64,000 nt of DNA, taken from assembly GCA_020403455.1 (NCBI GenBank), contig JADBXP010000012.1, positions 23,007 through 87,006 on the forward strand, in the 5' to 3' direction. This document shows positions 25,869 to 36,000 of the stretch, in pieces. The notes under the pieces are model-generated. The model was given only the letters and a program-made list of their open reading frames with translations, had not been told where the DNA came from and made no database searches. Position numbers and translations under genes: made by a program. This stretch comes from Chitinophagaceae bacterium (GTDB lineage Bacteria; Bacteroidota; Bacteroidia; Chitinophagales; Chitinophagaceae). Each line of letters begins with the position of its first letter. The first letter of the stretch is position 1.

Positions 25869-26876
25869 ATGAAGCTGCTGGTAATTCGATTTTCTTCCAT
25901 TGGTGACATCGTACTAACGACTCCTGTCTTGCGCTGTATTAAAAAGCAACTGCCCGGCACTGAATTGCATTTCCTTACAAAAGAGAGGTATCGATCGATA
26001 TTGGAGGCCAATCCTTATGTAGATAAAATCATCACACTTGGACTTAGCAAGACATTGATGATGCATCAATTGAAGACGGAGAAGTATGATGCCATCATTG
26101 ATTTACACCATAATATTCGAACCTGGGAAGTAAAGCGTGCATTGAAGGGGGTTCCCGCTTACTCATTTCATAAGCTCAATTGGCAAAAATGGCTGATGAC
26201 AGCCTGTAAGATCAATCGACTTCCTCAACAACACATCGTTGATCGCTATTTGGCAACTACATCTAGTTTTGGAGTGATGAATGATGGGGAGGGGTTGGAT
26301 TATTTTATTCCGGAGGAGCAACAAGTAACGGCGAATGATCTTCCGCTATCGCACCAAATGGGATACATTGCATTGGTAATTGGGGCAGCTCATGCTACCA
26401 AGCAATTGCCCGTAGAACGGTGCATTGAATTGTGTCGCCTACTTTCACTGCCCGTGATTTTATTGGGAGGGAAAGTGGATCATGCCAGAGGAGAGCAAAT
26501 TGCCAATCATGACCCCATCAAAGTTTATAATGCCTGCGGAAAATTTTCTTTGCATGAAAGTGCAGATCTGGTGCGCAAATCTCTCTTGGTCATTACACCT
26601 GATACAGGACTCATGCACATTGCTGCTGCCTTCAAGAAGCCCATCATCAGTATCTGGGGGAATACGATTCCGGCTTTCGGCATGACGCCTTATTATGGAC
26701 GTCATCAGGTACCCCAACAGTTTTCGGAAGTGCAACTGGGATGTCGACCCTGCAGTAAAATTGGCCATGATGCTTGTCCAAAAAAACATTTCAACTGTAT
26801 GCAACAGCAGGACCTTCAGCCGATACAGCAATGGGTACAAGAATTGCTTTCATATGCCCAAGGCTCCATGAAATAA
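25869..26876 (+). CDS. Glycosyltransferase family 9 (heptosyltransferase-like)
   Basis: This 335-residue GT-B enzyme starts with the GT9 signature LLVIRFSSIGDIVLTTPVLR (residues 3-22) and has the C-terminal nucleotide-sugar site ITPDTGLMHIAAAFKKPIIS followed by WGNTIP. It also has HATKQLPVER near the interdomain region, and a CRPCSKIGHDAC Cys cluster near the end, common in this family. It adds heptose or a related sugar to lipopolysaccharide core in the cytoplasm. It ends directly at the stem of the tandem terminator. Confidence 0.92.
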   Translation: MKLLVIRFSSIGDIVLTTPVLRCIKKQLPGTELHFLTKERYRSILEANPYVDKIITLGLSKTLMMHQLKTEKYDAIIDLHHNIRTWEVKRALKGVPAYSFHKLNWQKWLMTACKINRLPQQHIVDRYLATTSSFGVMNDGEGLDYFIPEEQQVTANDLPLSHQMGYIALVIGAAHATKQLPVERCIELCRLLSLPVILLGGKVDHARGEQIANHDPIKVYNACGKFSLHESADLVRKSLLVITPDTGLMHIAAAFKKPIISIWGNTIPAFGMTPYYGRHQVPQQFSEVQLGCRPCSKIGHDACPKKHFNCMQQQDLQPIQQWVQELLSYAQGSMK

Positions 26877-26912
26877 AAGAGGCCGTCTCAAATGATAGAG
26901 ACAGCCTCTTTT
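26875..26912. terminator. Bidirectional terminator between GT9 and mdh
   Basis: AAAAGAGGC (26875-26883) pairs with GCCTCTTTT (26904-26912); GTCTC/GAGAC extends it after one mismatch. A/T runs flank both sides, and the stem starts in the GT9 stop codon. It serves the plus-strand GT9 gene and may also stop the minus-strand mdh transcript. Confidence 0.8.
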
Positions 26913-26924
26913 ATTATTCATATC

Positions 26925-26952
26925 CCTCTTCATGTTGAAGAGGATTTTTTTT
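26925..26952 (+). terminator. Second terminator after GT9
   Basis: CCTCTTCA, loop TGT, TGAAGAGG, then ATTTTTTTT. A perfect 8-bp stem with eight T, 12 nt after the first hairpin. Tandem terminators close the transporter/GT9 run strongly before the convergent mdh gene. Confidence 0.8.
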
Positions 26953-26976
26953 CATGGTTCACATGTGCCTGTTTGA

Positions 26977-27906
26977 TTACAGGGTTTTCAGTACTTCATT
27001 CATGTTTCTCACCGCATCTGCACTCTTATTGAAGAGTTCTTGTTCTGCAGCAGTAAGGTTCATCGGAAGGATTTTTTCCCAACCGGATTTTCCGATAACC
27101 ACCGGAACACCCAGGCAGATATCAGATTGACCATACTCGCCATTCAGAGAAACACAACAGGTGAAAAGTTTTTTCTCGTCGCGAACAATGCTTTCCACCA
27201 GTGCAGCGCCGGCAGCACCGGGGGCATACCAGGCAGAAGTACCGAGTAATTTGGTCAGGGTTGCACCACCTACCATTGTGTCTGCAATGATCTGCTGTTG
27301 CTGTGCTTCCGTCAGGAAGTTGGTAACCGGAATGCTGTTCCAAGTAGCATGGCCGATAAGAGGAATCATGGTTGTATCTCCGTGACCACCAATAACTATT
27401 GCATTGAGGTCGGAAGGACTGCAACCCAGGTGTTGGCTCAACTGATATTTGAATCTCGAACTATCAAGTGTACCACCCATACCGATGATGCGATTTTTAG
27501 GAAGACCGGAGCTGGTAAGTGTCAGATAGGTCATTGTATCCATGGGATTGCTCACCACGATAATGATGGCATTGGGTGAGTGCTCCAGAATTTGATTGGT
27601 GACACCACGAACAATACCTGCATTGGTGCCAATGAGTTCTTCGCGGGTCATCCCGGGTTTGCGGGGAATGCCTGAAGTGATCACAACTACTTCTGATCCG
27701 GCAGTCTTCTTATAATCATTGGTGCTGCCAGTTATGCGGGTATCGAAGCCCAGCAAAGTGGCAGTTTGCATCATATCTTGGGCTTTGCCTTCGGCAAAAC
27801 CTTCTTTGATATCCAATAAAACCAGTTCATCAGCCAATTCGGCACGGGCAATGTTATCGGCACAGGTAGCGCCTACGGCACCGGCACCTACTACGGTAAT
27901 TTTCAT
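26977..27906 (-). CDS. mdh: Malate dehydrogenase
   Basis: This 309-residue enzyme is of the lactate/malate dehydrogenase-like type III MDH group. NAD site: GAGAVGATCADN (7-18), with Asp32 in LLDIKEG, which favours NAD. Active site: GIPRKPGMTREEL (79-91) with the substrate Arg residues, and catalytic His175 in IGGHGDTTM. It oxidises malate to oxaloacetate in the TCA cycle. It has its own -7 element upstream and shares the tandem terminator region downstream. Confidence 0.96.
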   Translation of the reverse strand: MKITVVGAGAVGATCADNIARAELADELVLLDIKEGFAEGKAQDMMQTATLLGFDTRITGSTNDYKKTAGSEVVVITSGIPRKPGMTREELIGTNAGIVRGVTNQILEHSPNAIIIVVSNPMDTMTYLTLTSSGLPKNRIIGMGGTLDSSRFKYQLSQHLGCSPSDLNAIVIGGHGDTTMIPLIGHATWNSIPVTNFLTEAQQQQIIADTMVGGATLTKLLGTSAWYAPGAAGAALVESIVRDEKKLFTCCVSLNGEYGQSDICLGVPVVIGKSGWEKILPMNLTAAEQELFNKSADAVRNMNEVLKTL

Positions 27907-27946
27907 ACGATTTGAAGTATAGATGAGGGAATAAATTTTATCACCG

Positions 27947-27954
27947 CAAAGGTA
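27947..27954 (-). promoter_or_regulatory. Possible -7 element of mdh
   Basis: The minus strand reads TACCTTTG, an exact TAnnTTTG, 40 nt before the ATG. No TTG at 19-21 nt upstream. The same eight bases occur before secA. Confidence 0.4.
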
Positions 27955-27988
27955 GGGGTTCGGCTATTTGCTGCACCCTAAATGGCTT

Positions 27989-28507
27989 TTATTTTGTTTG
28001 AATGATTTGCAAAAATTCCCGAAGGCGAAAAGGTTGTTCAGGGTAGCGCCAGATTTGGGTAAGTCGCCTGTCTGGTCCGTACAAGGCTACCAGGGGGGTA
28101 TAGGCAATTCGGTAGTAGGGGACGATGGCATAGGATATATCCTGGCCCACTCGTATAAACGGGAATCGATTCAACTGAAAACGCTGGCTGAATGCCCGGA
28201 GCTCATCCAAGGTCTTATATGCTGCCAGTAGAATGAGGGTGTTGGAAAGTGAGTCGACTTTGCCGATCAATTCCTCCGTTAAATCAATGCAGTGACCGCA
28301 ATCGGGAGAAAAATAAATGATCGCAAGGAAGGGTTGTTGGGAGTGCTGATTGCTGATATAAAAGCTGCTGTCAATGAGCTGAAGATGAAAGGCAGGAATG
28401 GTGTCACTCTTTGCAGCGATTGTTTGAGATTGTGTTGGTAAAAAACTAAATAAAAAAAATACTGTGAGCAGCAATGCCGGTAGGAAATGTCGGGTAGGGG
28501 CGTACAT
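27989..28507 (-). CDS. Thioredoxin-like exported protein
   Basis: This 172-residue protein has an N-terminal signal or anchor (LLLTVFFLFSFLPTQSQ, about residues 12-28). The fold core is thioredoxin-like with YFSPDCGHCIDL (CGHC active site, about residues 68-79). It should reduce, oxidise or isomerise disulfides, or deliver electrons, in the periplasm. Its ATG overlaps the stop of the ABC ATPase by one base, so it is the last gene of the lysA-ABC-thioredoxin unit. A TlpA-type role is likely; the substrate is unknown. Confidence 0.8.
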   Translation of the reverse strand: MYAPTRHFLPALLLTVFFLFSFLPTQSQTIAAKSDTIPAFHLQLIDSSFYISNQHSQQPFLAIIYFSPDCGHCIDLTEELIGKVDSLSNTLILLAAYKTLDELRAFSQRFQLNRFPFIRVGQDISYAIVPYYRIAYTPLVALYGPDRRLTQIWRYPEQPFRLREFLQIIQTK

Positions 28508-29292
28508 TATTTAGGTTGCTGTGCATTCATCTGTTCCATCATCCGCATTTCTTTGGCATCTTGAAGGAATTCAGAAGCAAAAATGAAATTGTTGAGTAAC
28601 TGATCTTTGCTGAAAATGATGTCTTTGTTGCTTCCTTCCCATTGTTTCCTACCCTGGTGCAGGTAGATGATGTGGTCGCCAATTTCCATCACACTGTTCA
28701 TGTCATGAGAAACTACGATGGTGGTGATGTTAAATTCTTGTGTGATTTCCTGGATTAGTTTATCGATCACCATCGAGGTCTGCGGGTCAAGTCCGGAATT
28801 AGGTTCATCGCAAAATAAATAGCGGGGGTTCATAACTACGGCCCGTGCAATACCCACCCTTTTTTTCATACCCCCACTGATTTCTGCAGGATATTTTTTA
28901 TGGGCTTCCTGGAGATTTACCCGGTTGAGTACCTCATCTGCCCTTTTCTTTTTTTCGGCGCTGGTCCAGTTCGTAAACATATTCAGCGGGAACAAAACAT
29001 TTTCCTCTACTGTCATGGAATCGAAAAGTGCTGTTCCCTGAAACAACATTCCGATTTGCTGGCGGAGCATCTTTCTTTCATCTGTCCCCATCTCCAGCAT
29101 ATCTTTCCCATCGAAAAGAATTTTTCCCATGTTCGGCTGGAATAATCCCACCATGCATTTGGTGAGCACTGTTTTTCCACTTCCACTACTTCCGATGATG
29201 AGGTTGCACTTGCCGGCTTCCATTATAGCACTGATATCTTCCAGGATGACCCGGTCACCGAAGCTTTTGTGTATGTGCTGAATTTCTATCAT
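28507..29292 (-). CDS. ABC transporter ATP-binding protein, MlaF-like
   Basis: This 261-residue ATPase has Walker A GSSGSGKT (34-41), Q-loop LFQGTALF (about 83), signature SGGMKKR (139-145) and Walker B YLFCDEPNSGLDP (158-170). The GMKKR signature and the short GTALFDSMTV pattern are typical of the MlaF/Ttg2A phospholipid transport ATPases. The matching MlaE-like permease is not next to it but at 41176, on the other strand. It follows lysA after 31 nt on the same strand. It probably powers lipid transport at the envelope. Confidence 0.9.
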   Translation of the reverse strand: MIEIQHIHKSFGDRVILEDISAIMEAGKCNLIIGSSGSGKTVLTKCMVGLFQPNMGKILFDGKDMLEMGTDERKMLRQQIGMLFQGTALFDSMTVEENVLFPLNMFTNWTSAEKKKRADEVLNRVNLQEAHKKYPAEISGGMKKRVGIARAVVMNPRYLFCDEPNSGLDPQTSMVIDKLIQEITQEFNITTIVVSHDMNSVMEIGDHIIYLHQGRKQWEGSNKDIIFSKDQLLNNFIFASEFLQDAKEMRMMEQMNAQQPK

Positions 29293-29323
29293 GAAAGGGG
29301 CTGCTATTGCAACATTAAAACTA

Positions 29324-30532
29324 CTATAAAATTTGTAAATGCATCAGGTCATCGAGGGTCTCTCTGCGGCTGATCAAACGGGTATCACCCCGGTAGTGTA
29401 GAACCTGTGCCGGTCTAAAGCGGGCATTATAGCTGCTCGACATTTCATAGCCATAGGCCCCGGCGTTGAAGAAAACGAGCAAATCTCCTTCATTGATTTC
29501 GGGAAGAAGGCGGTCGGTTGCAAATTGATCTGTTTCACAAATATTACCGGTAATGGTATATTTTTTCTTAGGGGCGTTCGGTTGGCTGATATTGCGGATA
29601 TGATGATAAGCATCATAGAACATGGGTCTGATCAGGTGATTGAATCCACTGTCTATTCCTGCAAAAACCGTGGAGCCGTTCTCTTTGATTACGTTTACAC
29701 GGGTTATTAAATAACCACATTCGCTTACAAGGTATTTACCCGGTTCGAACCAGATTTCAATGGGCCTTCCTGCCCGCTTGCTCATTGCTTCCTGCATTAA
29801 CCTTGTTTCTTCTGCCAATTGGAGGATGTTTGTTCCGCTTTCATCGGGTCTGTAAGCAACTTTGAAGCCTCCCCCCAGGTCCATGCAGCTCAGCTCCGGA
29901 AAATGATCAATCAATTCGAGTAAGCGAGTAGCACCCTCCATAAATACCTTGACATCTTTGATCTCACTGCCGGTATGAATGTGCAAACCTCTTATGTGCA
30001 TGTTATGGCGATGCACTATTTGAAGAATTTCATCTATCTGCTCCAGTGGAATACCGAATTTGCTCTGCTCATGACCTGTAGATATTTTTAGGTTTCCACC
30101 AGCCATGATATTGGGTCTTAGTCTGATGCCTACCGGATAATCGTGGCCGTATTTCGCTCCCATTTTTTCCAGGTTACTCAGGCTGTCAATATTGATATGA
30201 ATTCCCAATTCAACTGCGGCCTCTATTTCGTCAAAAGCGATGCCATTGCTGGTATATAGAATCCTTTCAGGTGTAAAACCCGCCCTAACAGCCATATATG
30301 CTTCGTTAATGGAACTGCAGTCTACCCCGCATCCGAGATCACGGATAAGTTGGAGGATATGTTGATTGGTCAATGCCTTGCAGGCGTAAAAAAATCGGGT
30401 GGTCTTCGGGTCAAATGATTCCTGCAAATGCTTGTATTGTAGTGCAATTTTGTCGCCACTATAAACATATAGTGGTGTGCCGTATTGCAACACCAGATCT
30501 TTGAAAAAAGCATCAGTAAAAAGTGACTGCAT
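29324..30532 (-). CDS. lysA: Diaminopimelate decarboxylase
   Basis: This 402-residue fold-type III PLP enzyme has Schiff-base Lys52 in FFYACKALTNQ, the HIHTGSEI segment, the Gly-rich phosphate site LGGGFKV, CETDQFATDR (substrate Cys) and YGYEMSSSYNARFRP at the end. It makes lysine from meso-diaminopimelate. A TATCTTCG (one mismatch to the -7 consensus) lies 4 nt before the ATG, as in the leaderless-type promoters at 14766 and 15900. Confidence 0.95.
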   Translation of the reverse strand: MQSLFTDAFFKDLVLQYGTPLYVYSGDKIALQYKHLQESFDPKTTRFFYACKALTNQHILQLIRDLGCGVDCSSINEAYMAVRAGFTPERILYTSNGIAFDEIEAAVELGIHINIDSLSNLEKMGAKYGHDYPVGIRLRPNIMAGGNLKISTGHEQSKFGIPLEQIDEILQIVHRHNMHIRGLHIHTGSEIKDVKVFMEGATRLLELIDHFPELSCMDLGGGFKVAYRPDESGTNILQLAEETRLMQEAMSKRAGRPIEIWFEPGKYLVSECGYLITRVNVIKENGSTVFAGIDSGFNHLIRPMFYDAYHHIRNISQPNAPKKKYTITGNICETDQFATDRLLPEINEGDLLVFFNAGAYGYEMSSSYNARFRPAQVLHYRGDTRLISRRETLDDLMHLQIL

Positions 30533-30581
30533 GATGCGAAGATACTATTTGTGGGGTTGGATTAGGCTGTCCTGATGAGAA

Positions 30582-31247
30582 TCATTCAGCACTTCCGGCA
30601 TCACTACTTTCAGCAGTATTTTCTGTTGCTGCAGTTTCATCAACTTGTATCACTGTTTCCTGATTTTGGCCCGTAACGATCGTAGGTTCTACAATCAGGT
30701 CGGCAAGTACTTCTTTGATTTGAGGAAGATCATCGGATGAATTGATACCGAAATAGTCCATGAAGTTTTGGGAAGTCGCATATACCAGCGGACGGCCGGG
30801 AAGTTGTTCATCTCTTCCACTTATCACGATCAATTCTTTTTCCAATAATTTTTGGATGCTGTAATCGGTGTTTACTCCTCGGATAGCTTCTATTTCACCC
30901 TTGGTAATGGGCTGCTTGTATGCTATGATGGATAGTGTTTCCAGCGCAGCATTGGACAATCGTTTTTGGTATTTATCACCATTTAGTTGAGCTACAGTAG
31001 GGTGATAAATTGATTTGGTGAGGAATTGCCAGCCTCCTCCACTTTGTTTCACTTCAAATGGATAGAATTCGGCACTGTACTTTTCTCTTATTCCTTCAAG
31101 AGCAGCATCCACCTGTTCCTTGGTTGCACGCTCCTCCATGAAGCCAAACGCATTATTGATCAATTCCAATACATCGGCTGATGTCAGTGGCTTTTCACTG
31201 GCGAAGATGAGCACTTCAATGTGCGGTATGATCTGACTTAATTCCAT
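30582..31247 (-). CDS. scpB: Segregation and condensation protein B
   Basis: This 221-residue protein has the two winged-helix domains of ScpB: the opening LSQIIPHIEVLIFASEKPL and the central LSIIAYKQPITKGEIEAIRG-type stretch, followed by YATSQNFMDYFGI. The last ~40 residues are a polar Glu/Thr/Ala-rich tail. It works with SMC and ScpA in chromosome condensation and segregation. It lies 39 nt after atpG on the same strand; scpA is not in the window. Confidence 0.94.
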   Translation of the reverse strand: MELSQIIPHIEVLIFASEKPLTSADVLELINNAFGFMEERATKEQVDAALEGIREKYSAEFYPFEVKQSGGGWQFLTKSIYHPTVAQLNGDKYQKRLSNAALETLSIIAYKQPITKGEIEAIRGVNTDYSIQKLLEKELIVISGRDEQLPGRPLVYATSQNFMDYFGINSSDDLPQIKEVLADLIVEPTIVTGQNQETVIQVDETAATENTAESSDAGSAE

Positions 31248-31286
31248 GGCAATTCGTAAAAGTAACCGTTTCAGTATAAATTTTTA

Positions 31287-32171
31287 TCAGGAACCCTGTA
31301 ATGCAGCTGCACCACTTACAATTTCAGTCAATTCAGTAGTAATAGCTGCTTGTCTGGCACGATTGTAACTGATCTTGAGTGACTTCAACAACTCATTGGC
31401 ATTGTCACTGGCCTTGTCCATGGCTGTCATTCGGGCCCCGTGTTCACTGGCGTTTCCATCCAGTACCGCCTTATACAGCTGTGTATTCAAGATCTTGGGC
31501 ATCAGTTCAGCAATCAGCTGTTCTTTGGCCGGCTCAAAAATGAAGTCCGATTTTTTCTCTCCCGATTTTCTGGCTACTTTACGGATAGGCAAAAATGGTT
31601 CGGCAACAAATTTCTGGGTTGCAGCATTTTTAAATTCGCTGTAAACAATCTCTACAGCATCAAAGACTTTGTTCTCAAATGCAGTAATCGCTGCCTGAGC
31701 TGCCTCCTGCACCTGAGCGAAACTCAATTGTAAATAGAGATCGCGGAAACGACCATCAGTAGGATAACCTGCTCTGTTCATAGCTTCCCATCCTTTTTTA
31801 CCAATGCTCCAAACGGTAACATTTCCCTTCTTATGCTGGCTAGGATATTTCTCCACAACTGTTGCTTTCGCCAGTTTGATGATATTAGAATTATAACCGC
31901 CACAGAGACCCCTATCACTCGTAATGACAATCAGCAAAACCTTTTCCACAGCTCTTTCTTCCGCCAATTTGATGGATACACTACCATCCATGTTGCTCAC
32001 AATATTGGTCAACATTTCCTGTAATTTTCCTGCATAAGGTCGCATCTGGGTGATGGCGTCTTGGGCACGGCGTAATTTAGCGGCACTCACCATTTTCATG
32101 GCTTTGGTAATTTGCTGCGTGCTTTGTACACTCTTGATCCTGTTCCTTACCTCTTTCAGTTGACCTGGCAT
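31287..32171 (-). CDS. atpG: F1F0 ATP synthase gamma subunit
   Basis: This 294-residue protein is collinear with AtpG: N-terminal LKEVRNRIKSVQSTQQITKAM coiled coil (5-24), ITSDRGLCGGYNSN in the middle, and the C-terminal KISYNRARQAAITTELTEIVSGAAAL. It forms the rotating shaft of the F1 motor. No other atp gene is in the window: upstream lies a DUF6992 gene and downstream scpB. It has its own promoter at 32252-32281 and a 70-nt leader with an A/T hairpin (AATTATAT, TTAT, ATATAATT at 32179-32198). Confidence 0.96.
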   Translation of the reverse strand: MPGQLKEVRNRIKSVQSTQQITKAMKMVSAAKLRRAQDAITQMRPYAGKLQEMLTNIVSNMDGSVSIKLAEERAVEKVLLIVITSDRGLCGGYNSNIIKLAKATVVEKYPSQHKKGNVTVWSIGKKGWEAMNRAGYPTDGRFRDLYLQLSFAQVQEAAQAAITAFENKVFDAVEIVYSEFKNAATQKFVAEPFLPIRKVARKSGEKKSDFIFEPAKEQLIAELMPKILNTQLYKAVLDGNASEHGARMTAMDKASDNANELLKSLKISYNRARQAAITTELTEIVSGAAALQGS

Positions 32172-32251
32172 ATAAAATAATTATATTTATATATAATTGG
32201 TTATTAATGAATGGAGAAAGCAAAGGTGAATTTGCAGCTGCATTCGGGGTG

Positions 32252-32281
32252 CAAAATTAACCAAAACGGAGAGAAAATCAA
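32252..32281 (-). promoter_or_regulatory. Promoter of atpG
   Basis: On the minus strand TTG (32281-32279), a 19-nt spacer, then TAATTTTG (32259-32252), an exact -7 match with good spacing. Transcription starts roughly 75 nt before the ATG. Confidence 0.55.
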
Positions 32282-32318
32282 TTGATGTGTGCAAAAATCA
32301 CTGAATCATGCACCGGAA

Positions 32319-32915
32319 CTAAAAGCGATAGGTTAGTCCGGCACCATTTGTTCCCACATTCCATTGTAGTTTATTGACTTGATCTTGCAGGGCTTTTCCA
32401 TTTTTTTGGTGGGCAAAATAATGAACCAGATCTAATACAAGTAGGAAGCTTCCCTGGAAAATCAGACTATTCCCGAAACCTTTGTTTCGGTCATTGTTCA
32501 ATCTAAGTCCTCTTTCCCGCAAGAATAACCCTGTTGTTATATAGGCAGCATCGAGTCCGGTATTTAACAACAAAAACTTTTCCAATACACGTTGTTCCTG
32601 AATCATTTGTGCCGGTCCAAAACTTTGCTTCAGCTGATATTTTAATCCTAGCAGTCCCAATCCTGCAATGGCAACATTCACGCCGTTCCAGTAGGCATTC
32701 ATCTGATGAAAATAACGGGCACTTCCGTTGGAATTGCTGGCAGAGATACTCCCCTGAATCAGGTTCGCTGCACCCCAGGCACCTAGAATATAGAGGTGCT
32801 GCCGGTTGATTTCCAGCCGCCTTTTATTGAGGGAGTCCCAATTCAGGCTCTGTCCATTTATTTTTCCGCAGAACAGGAGGCTGGTAAGGATGAAAACGAA
32901 TGTTTTTCTTAGCAT
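32319..32915 (-). CDS. DUF6992-like membrane protein
   Basis: This 198-residue protein has a signal peptide (about 1-21, ending KINGQ), then four likely membrane helices (LYILGAWGAANLIQG, VNVAIAGLGLLGL, LNTGLDAAYITTGLFL and SLIFQGSFLLVLDLVHYFA). Conserved-looking polar motifs HQMNAYWNGVN and GLDAAY resemble DUF6992. It is a single gene between atpG and secA on the minus strand. Function unknown. Confidence 0.75.
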   Translation of the reverse strand: MLRKTFVFILTSLLFCGKINGQSLNWDSLNKRRLEINRQHLYILGAWGAANLIQGSISASNSNGSARYFHQMNAYWNGVNVAIAGLGLLGLKYQLKQSFGPAQMIQEQRVLEKFLLLNTGLDAAYITTGLFLRERGLRLNNDRNKGFGNSLIFQGSFLLVLDLVHYFAHQKNGKALQDQVNKLQWNVGTNGAGLTYRF

Positions 32916-32984
32916 CTGATTATTAATATTTTACTAGCGGTTAAAGGAATGAACCTAAATACCCCGGTATGGTGGCAAATTCTT

Positions 32985-32992
32985 TACCTTTG
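32985..32992 (+). promoter_or_regulatory. Possible -7 element of secA
   Basis: TACCTTTG, an exact TAnnTTTG, about 90 nt before the ATG at 33081, leaving a long leader. No -33 TTG is found at the usual distance. Confidence 0.4.
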
Positions 32993-33080
32993 ACGGCTCT
33001 GGAAAAGGTGCCAAATTGTCGCAAAGGCAGATTCAGCATCTTTTTTGGCTGTATTTGAAACGATCAACGAGGTTTATTTT

Positions 33081-36000
33081 ATGCTCAAATTTATTTCAAA
33101 ATTATTCGGTGGCAGTAAAAGTGAGAAAGATGTTCAGAAAATCATGCCGGTGGTTCAACAAACCCTCGCCAGTTTTTCCGGACTTTCTACTTTAAGTAAT
33201 GATGAATTGCGGCACAAGACAATTGAGTTCAGGGAAAGAATTCACGGACACCTTTCTTCTATTGACCAGAACATACAAGAGCAGAAACTTGCAGCAGAGC
33301 AACTGCCTGTAGAAGAGATTCATGGGCGAGATGAAATCTATAAGAACATAGACAAACTAAAAAAGGAACGCGATAAAAAAATAGAAGAGATTCTGGCCAT
33401 TATTCAGCCGGAGGCTTTTGCAGTGGTGAAAGAGGCGGCACGTAGGTTTACCCACAATGAAACTTTGAGAAGTACTGCTACCGAACTGGACAGAGAGCTG
33501 AGTGTTAAAAAACCTTATATCACGATTCAGGGAAATGAATCTATTTACGCGAATAGTTGGACGGCCGGTGGTGGTAAAATAACCTGGAACATGGTACACT
33601 ATGATGTGCAGCTGATAGGCGGCTCTGTGTTACACCAGGGAAAAATTGCTGAAATGGCAACCGGTGAAGGTAAAACGCTGGTGTCAACTTTGCCGGCATA
33701 TCTCAATGCGCTGGCAGGTGAAGGAGTTCACATCGTAACGGTGAATGACTACCTGTCCAAACGAGACAGTGAATGGAATGGTCCTTTGTTTGAGTGGCTT
33801 GGATTGCGGGTTGATTGTATTGACAAGCATGAACCCAACAGTGAGGCTCGTCGCAATGCATATCTGGCAGACATAACTTACGGAACCAACAATGAGTTTG
33901 GTTTCGATTACCTGCGGGATAATATGGTGCACACTCCCGGAGAGATGGTACAAAGAAAACACCACTTTGCCATGGTGGATGAAGTGGACAGCGTTTTGAT
34001 CGATGATGCACGTACTCCCTTGATCATTTCCGGTCCTGTTGGACATGTTACAGGTGAGCAGCAATTTTTTGAGCTTAAGCCAAGAATCGAAAAGTTGGTG
34101 GAAGCCCAAAAACGAGCTGCCAATCAATTCCTGAATGAAGCACGGAAAAAAATCGCCGAGGGAAACGATGATCCCAAGGATGGCGGGCTGGCACTTTTCA
34201 GAGCACACAGAGGTCTTCCCAAAAACAATGCACTGATTAAATTTTTGAGTGAGCCGGGGATTCGTGTTATCCTCCAAAAGACTGAAAATTACTACCTGGC
34301 TGACCAGTCAAAAGAAATGCCCAAAGCAGATGCTGAACTCTTTTTCTATATCGAGGAAAAAAATAATTCAGTAGAACTAACTGATAAGGGTATTCAGCTG
34401 ATAACTAAATCCGGAGAAGATCCCAATTTTTTTGTATTGCCAGATATCAGTCTTTCCCTAGCAGCTGTCGAGGGCGAAACAACCTTATCAACAGATGATA
34501 AATTACACCGCAAGGAAATTATCATCAATGAGTATTCTGTAAAAGCTGACCGCATCCATACAGTGCACCAGCTGCTGAAAGCGTACACACTTTTTGATAA
34601 AGATGTAGAGTATGTAGTGATGGATGGAGCAGTGAAAATTGTGGACGAACAAACCGGTCGTATCCTCGATGGGAGAAGATATTCCGATGGCTTGCACCAG
34701 GCCATTGAAGCCAAGGAGAATGTGAAGATTGAAGCTGCTACACAAACTTATGCAACCATCACCTTGCAGAATTATTTCCGCATGTACCATAAGTTGGCGG
34801 GTATGACGGGTACTGCCGAAACAGAGGCGGCGGAATTCTGGGATATCTATAAGTTGGATGTGGTGAGTATTCCTACCAATGTTCCTGCTATTCGTCAAGA
34901 TCAGGAAGACCTGCTCTTCAAGACGAAGCGTGAAAAATACAAGGCAGTAATTGAAGAGATCATTCGATTGCGCAATGCCCAACGTCCTGTTCTTGTCGGA
35001 ACTACCTCCGTAGAAGTGAGTGAGTTATTGAGTCGTATGCTCACACAGAATAAAATTCCTCACAACGTACTCAATGCTAAGCAACATGCACGAGAAGCAC
35101 AAATTGTTGTAGAAGCAGGTTTTGCAGGTGCAGTTACCATAGCAACCAACATGGCGGGTCGGGGAACAGATATTAAACTTGGACCCGGTGTAAAAGATGC
35201 CGGAGGTTTGGCCATATTAGGTACGGAACGACATGAATCCCGTCGTGTCGATCGTCAGTTAAGAGGTCGTGCCGGTCGTCAGGGTGATCCGGGTTCTTCT
35301 CTCTTCTTTGTTTCATTGGAAGATGATTTGATGCGCATGTTTGGAAGTGAGCGCATTGCAAAAGTGATGGATTTTGCGGGGTACAAAGAAGGGGAAGTGA
35401 TTCAGGAAAGGATGATCACCAAGTCAATTGAGAGAGCCCAGAAAAAAGTTGAAGAGAACAATTTTGGAATTCGGAAGCGGTTACTGGAATATGATGATGT
35501 AATGAACAAGCAGCGGACGGTTATTTATACCAAACGCAACCATGCACTCTTCGGTGAACGCCTTGCGTTGGATTTGGACAATGCATTCTATTCCGTGGCA
35601 GAAGAGCAAGTAGCTGCATATAAAGACATGAATGATTTCGAAGGGTTCCGTCTTGCTGTAATTGTAAATTTTGGAATTGATGTTCCATTCTCCGAATCGG
35701 AAATGGATAAAAAATCACACGCAGAACTCTCTGAAATACTTTATCGTGCATCCATTGCTTCCTATGAGCGGAAAAAAGGAGAGATGCGGAAGCAATCCAT
35801 CCCTGTGTTTAGCAATATCCGCCAACAACAAGGACGTCATATAGAAAATGTAGTGGTTCCATTCACCGATGGCAGAAAAGTAATTCAGGTTCTATCTCCA
35901 TTGCAACCAACCATTGACAGCAAAGGACAAGAAATGGTCAACGCATTAGAGCGTACTGCAGCCCTGGCCATTATTGATGATGCCTGGAAAGAGCATCTTC

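Noticed and set aside
26875..26952. Two hairpins read as an inverted-repeat mobile element
   Set aside because: Each has a stem with T run in terminator order between two convergent genes; no transposase or target duplication.
29735..29760. GGTTCGAACC, resembling a tRNA T-arm
   Set aside because: It lies inside lysA coding sequence; no acceptor or anticodon stem surrounds it.
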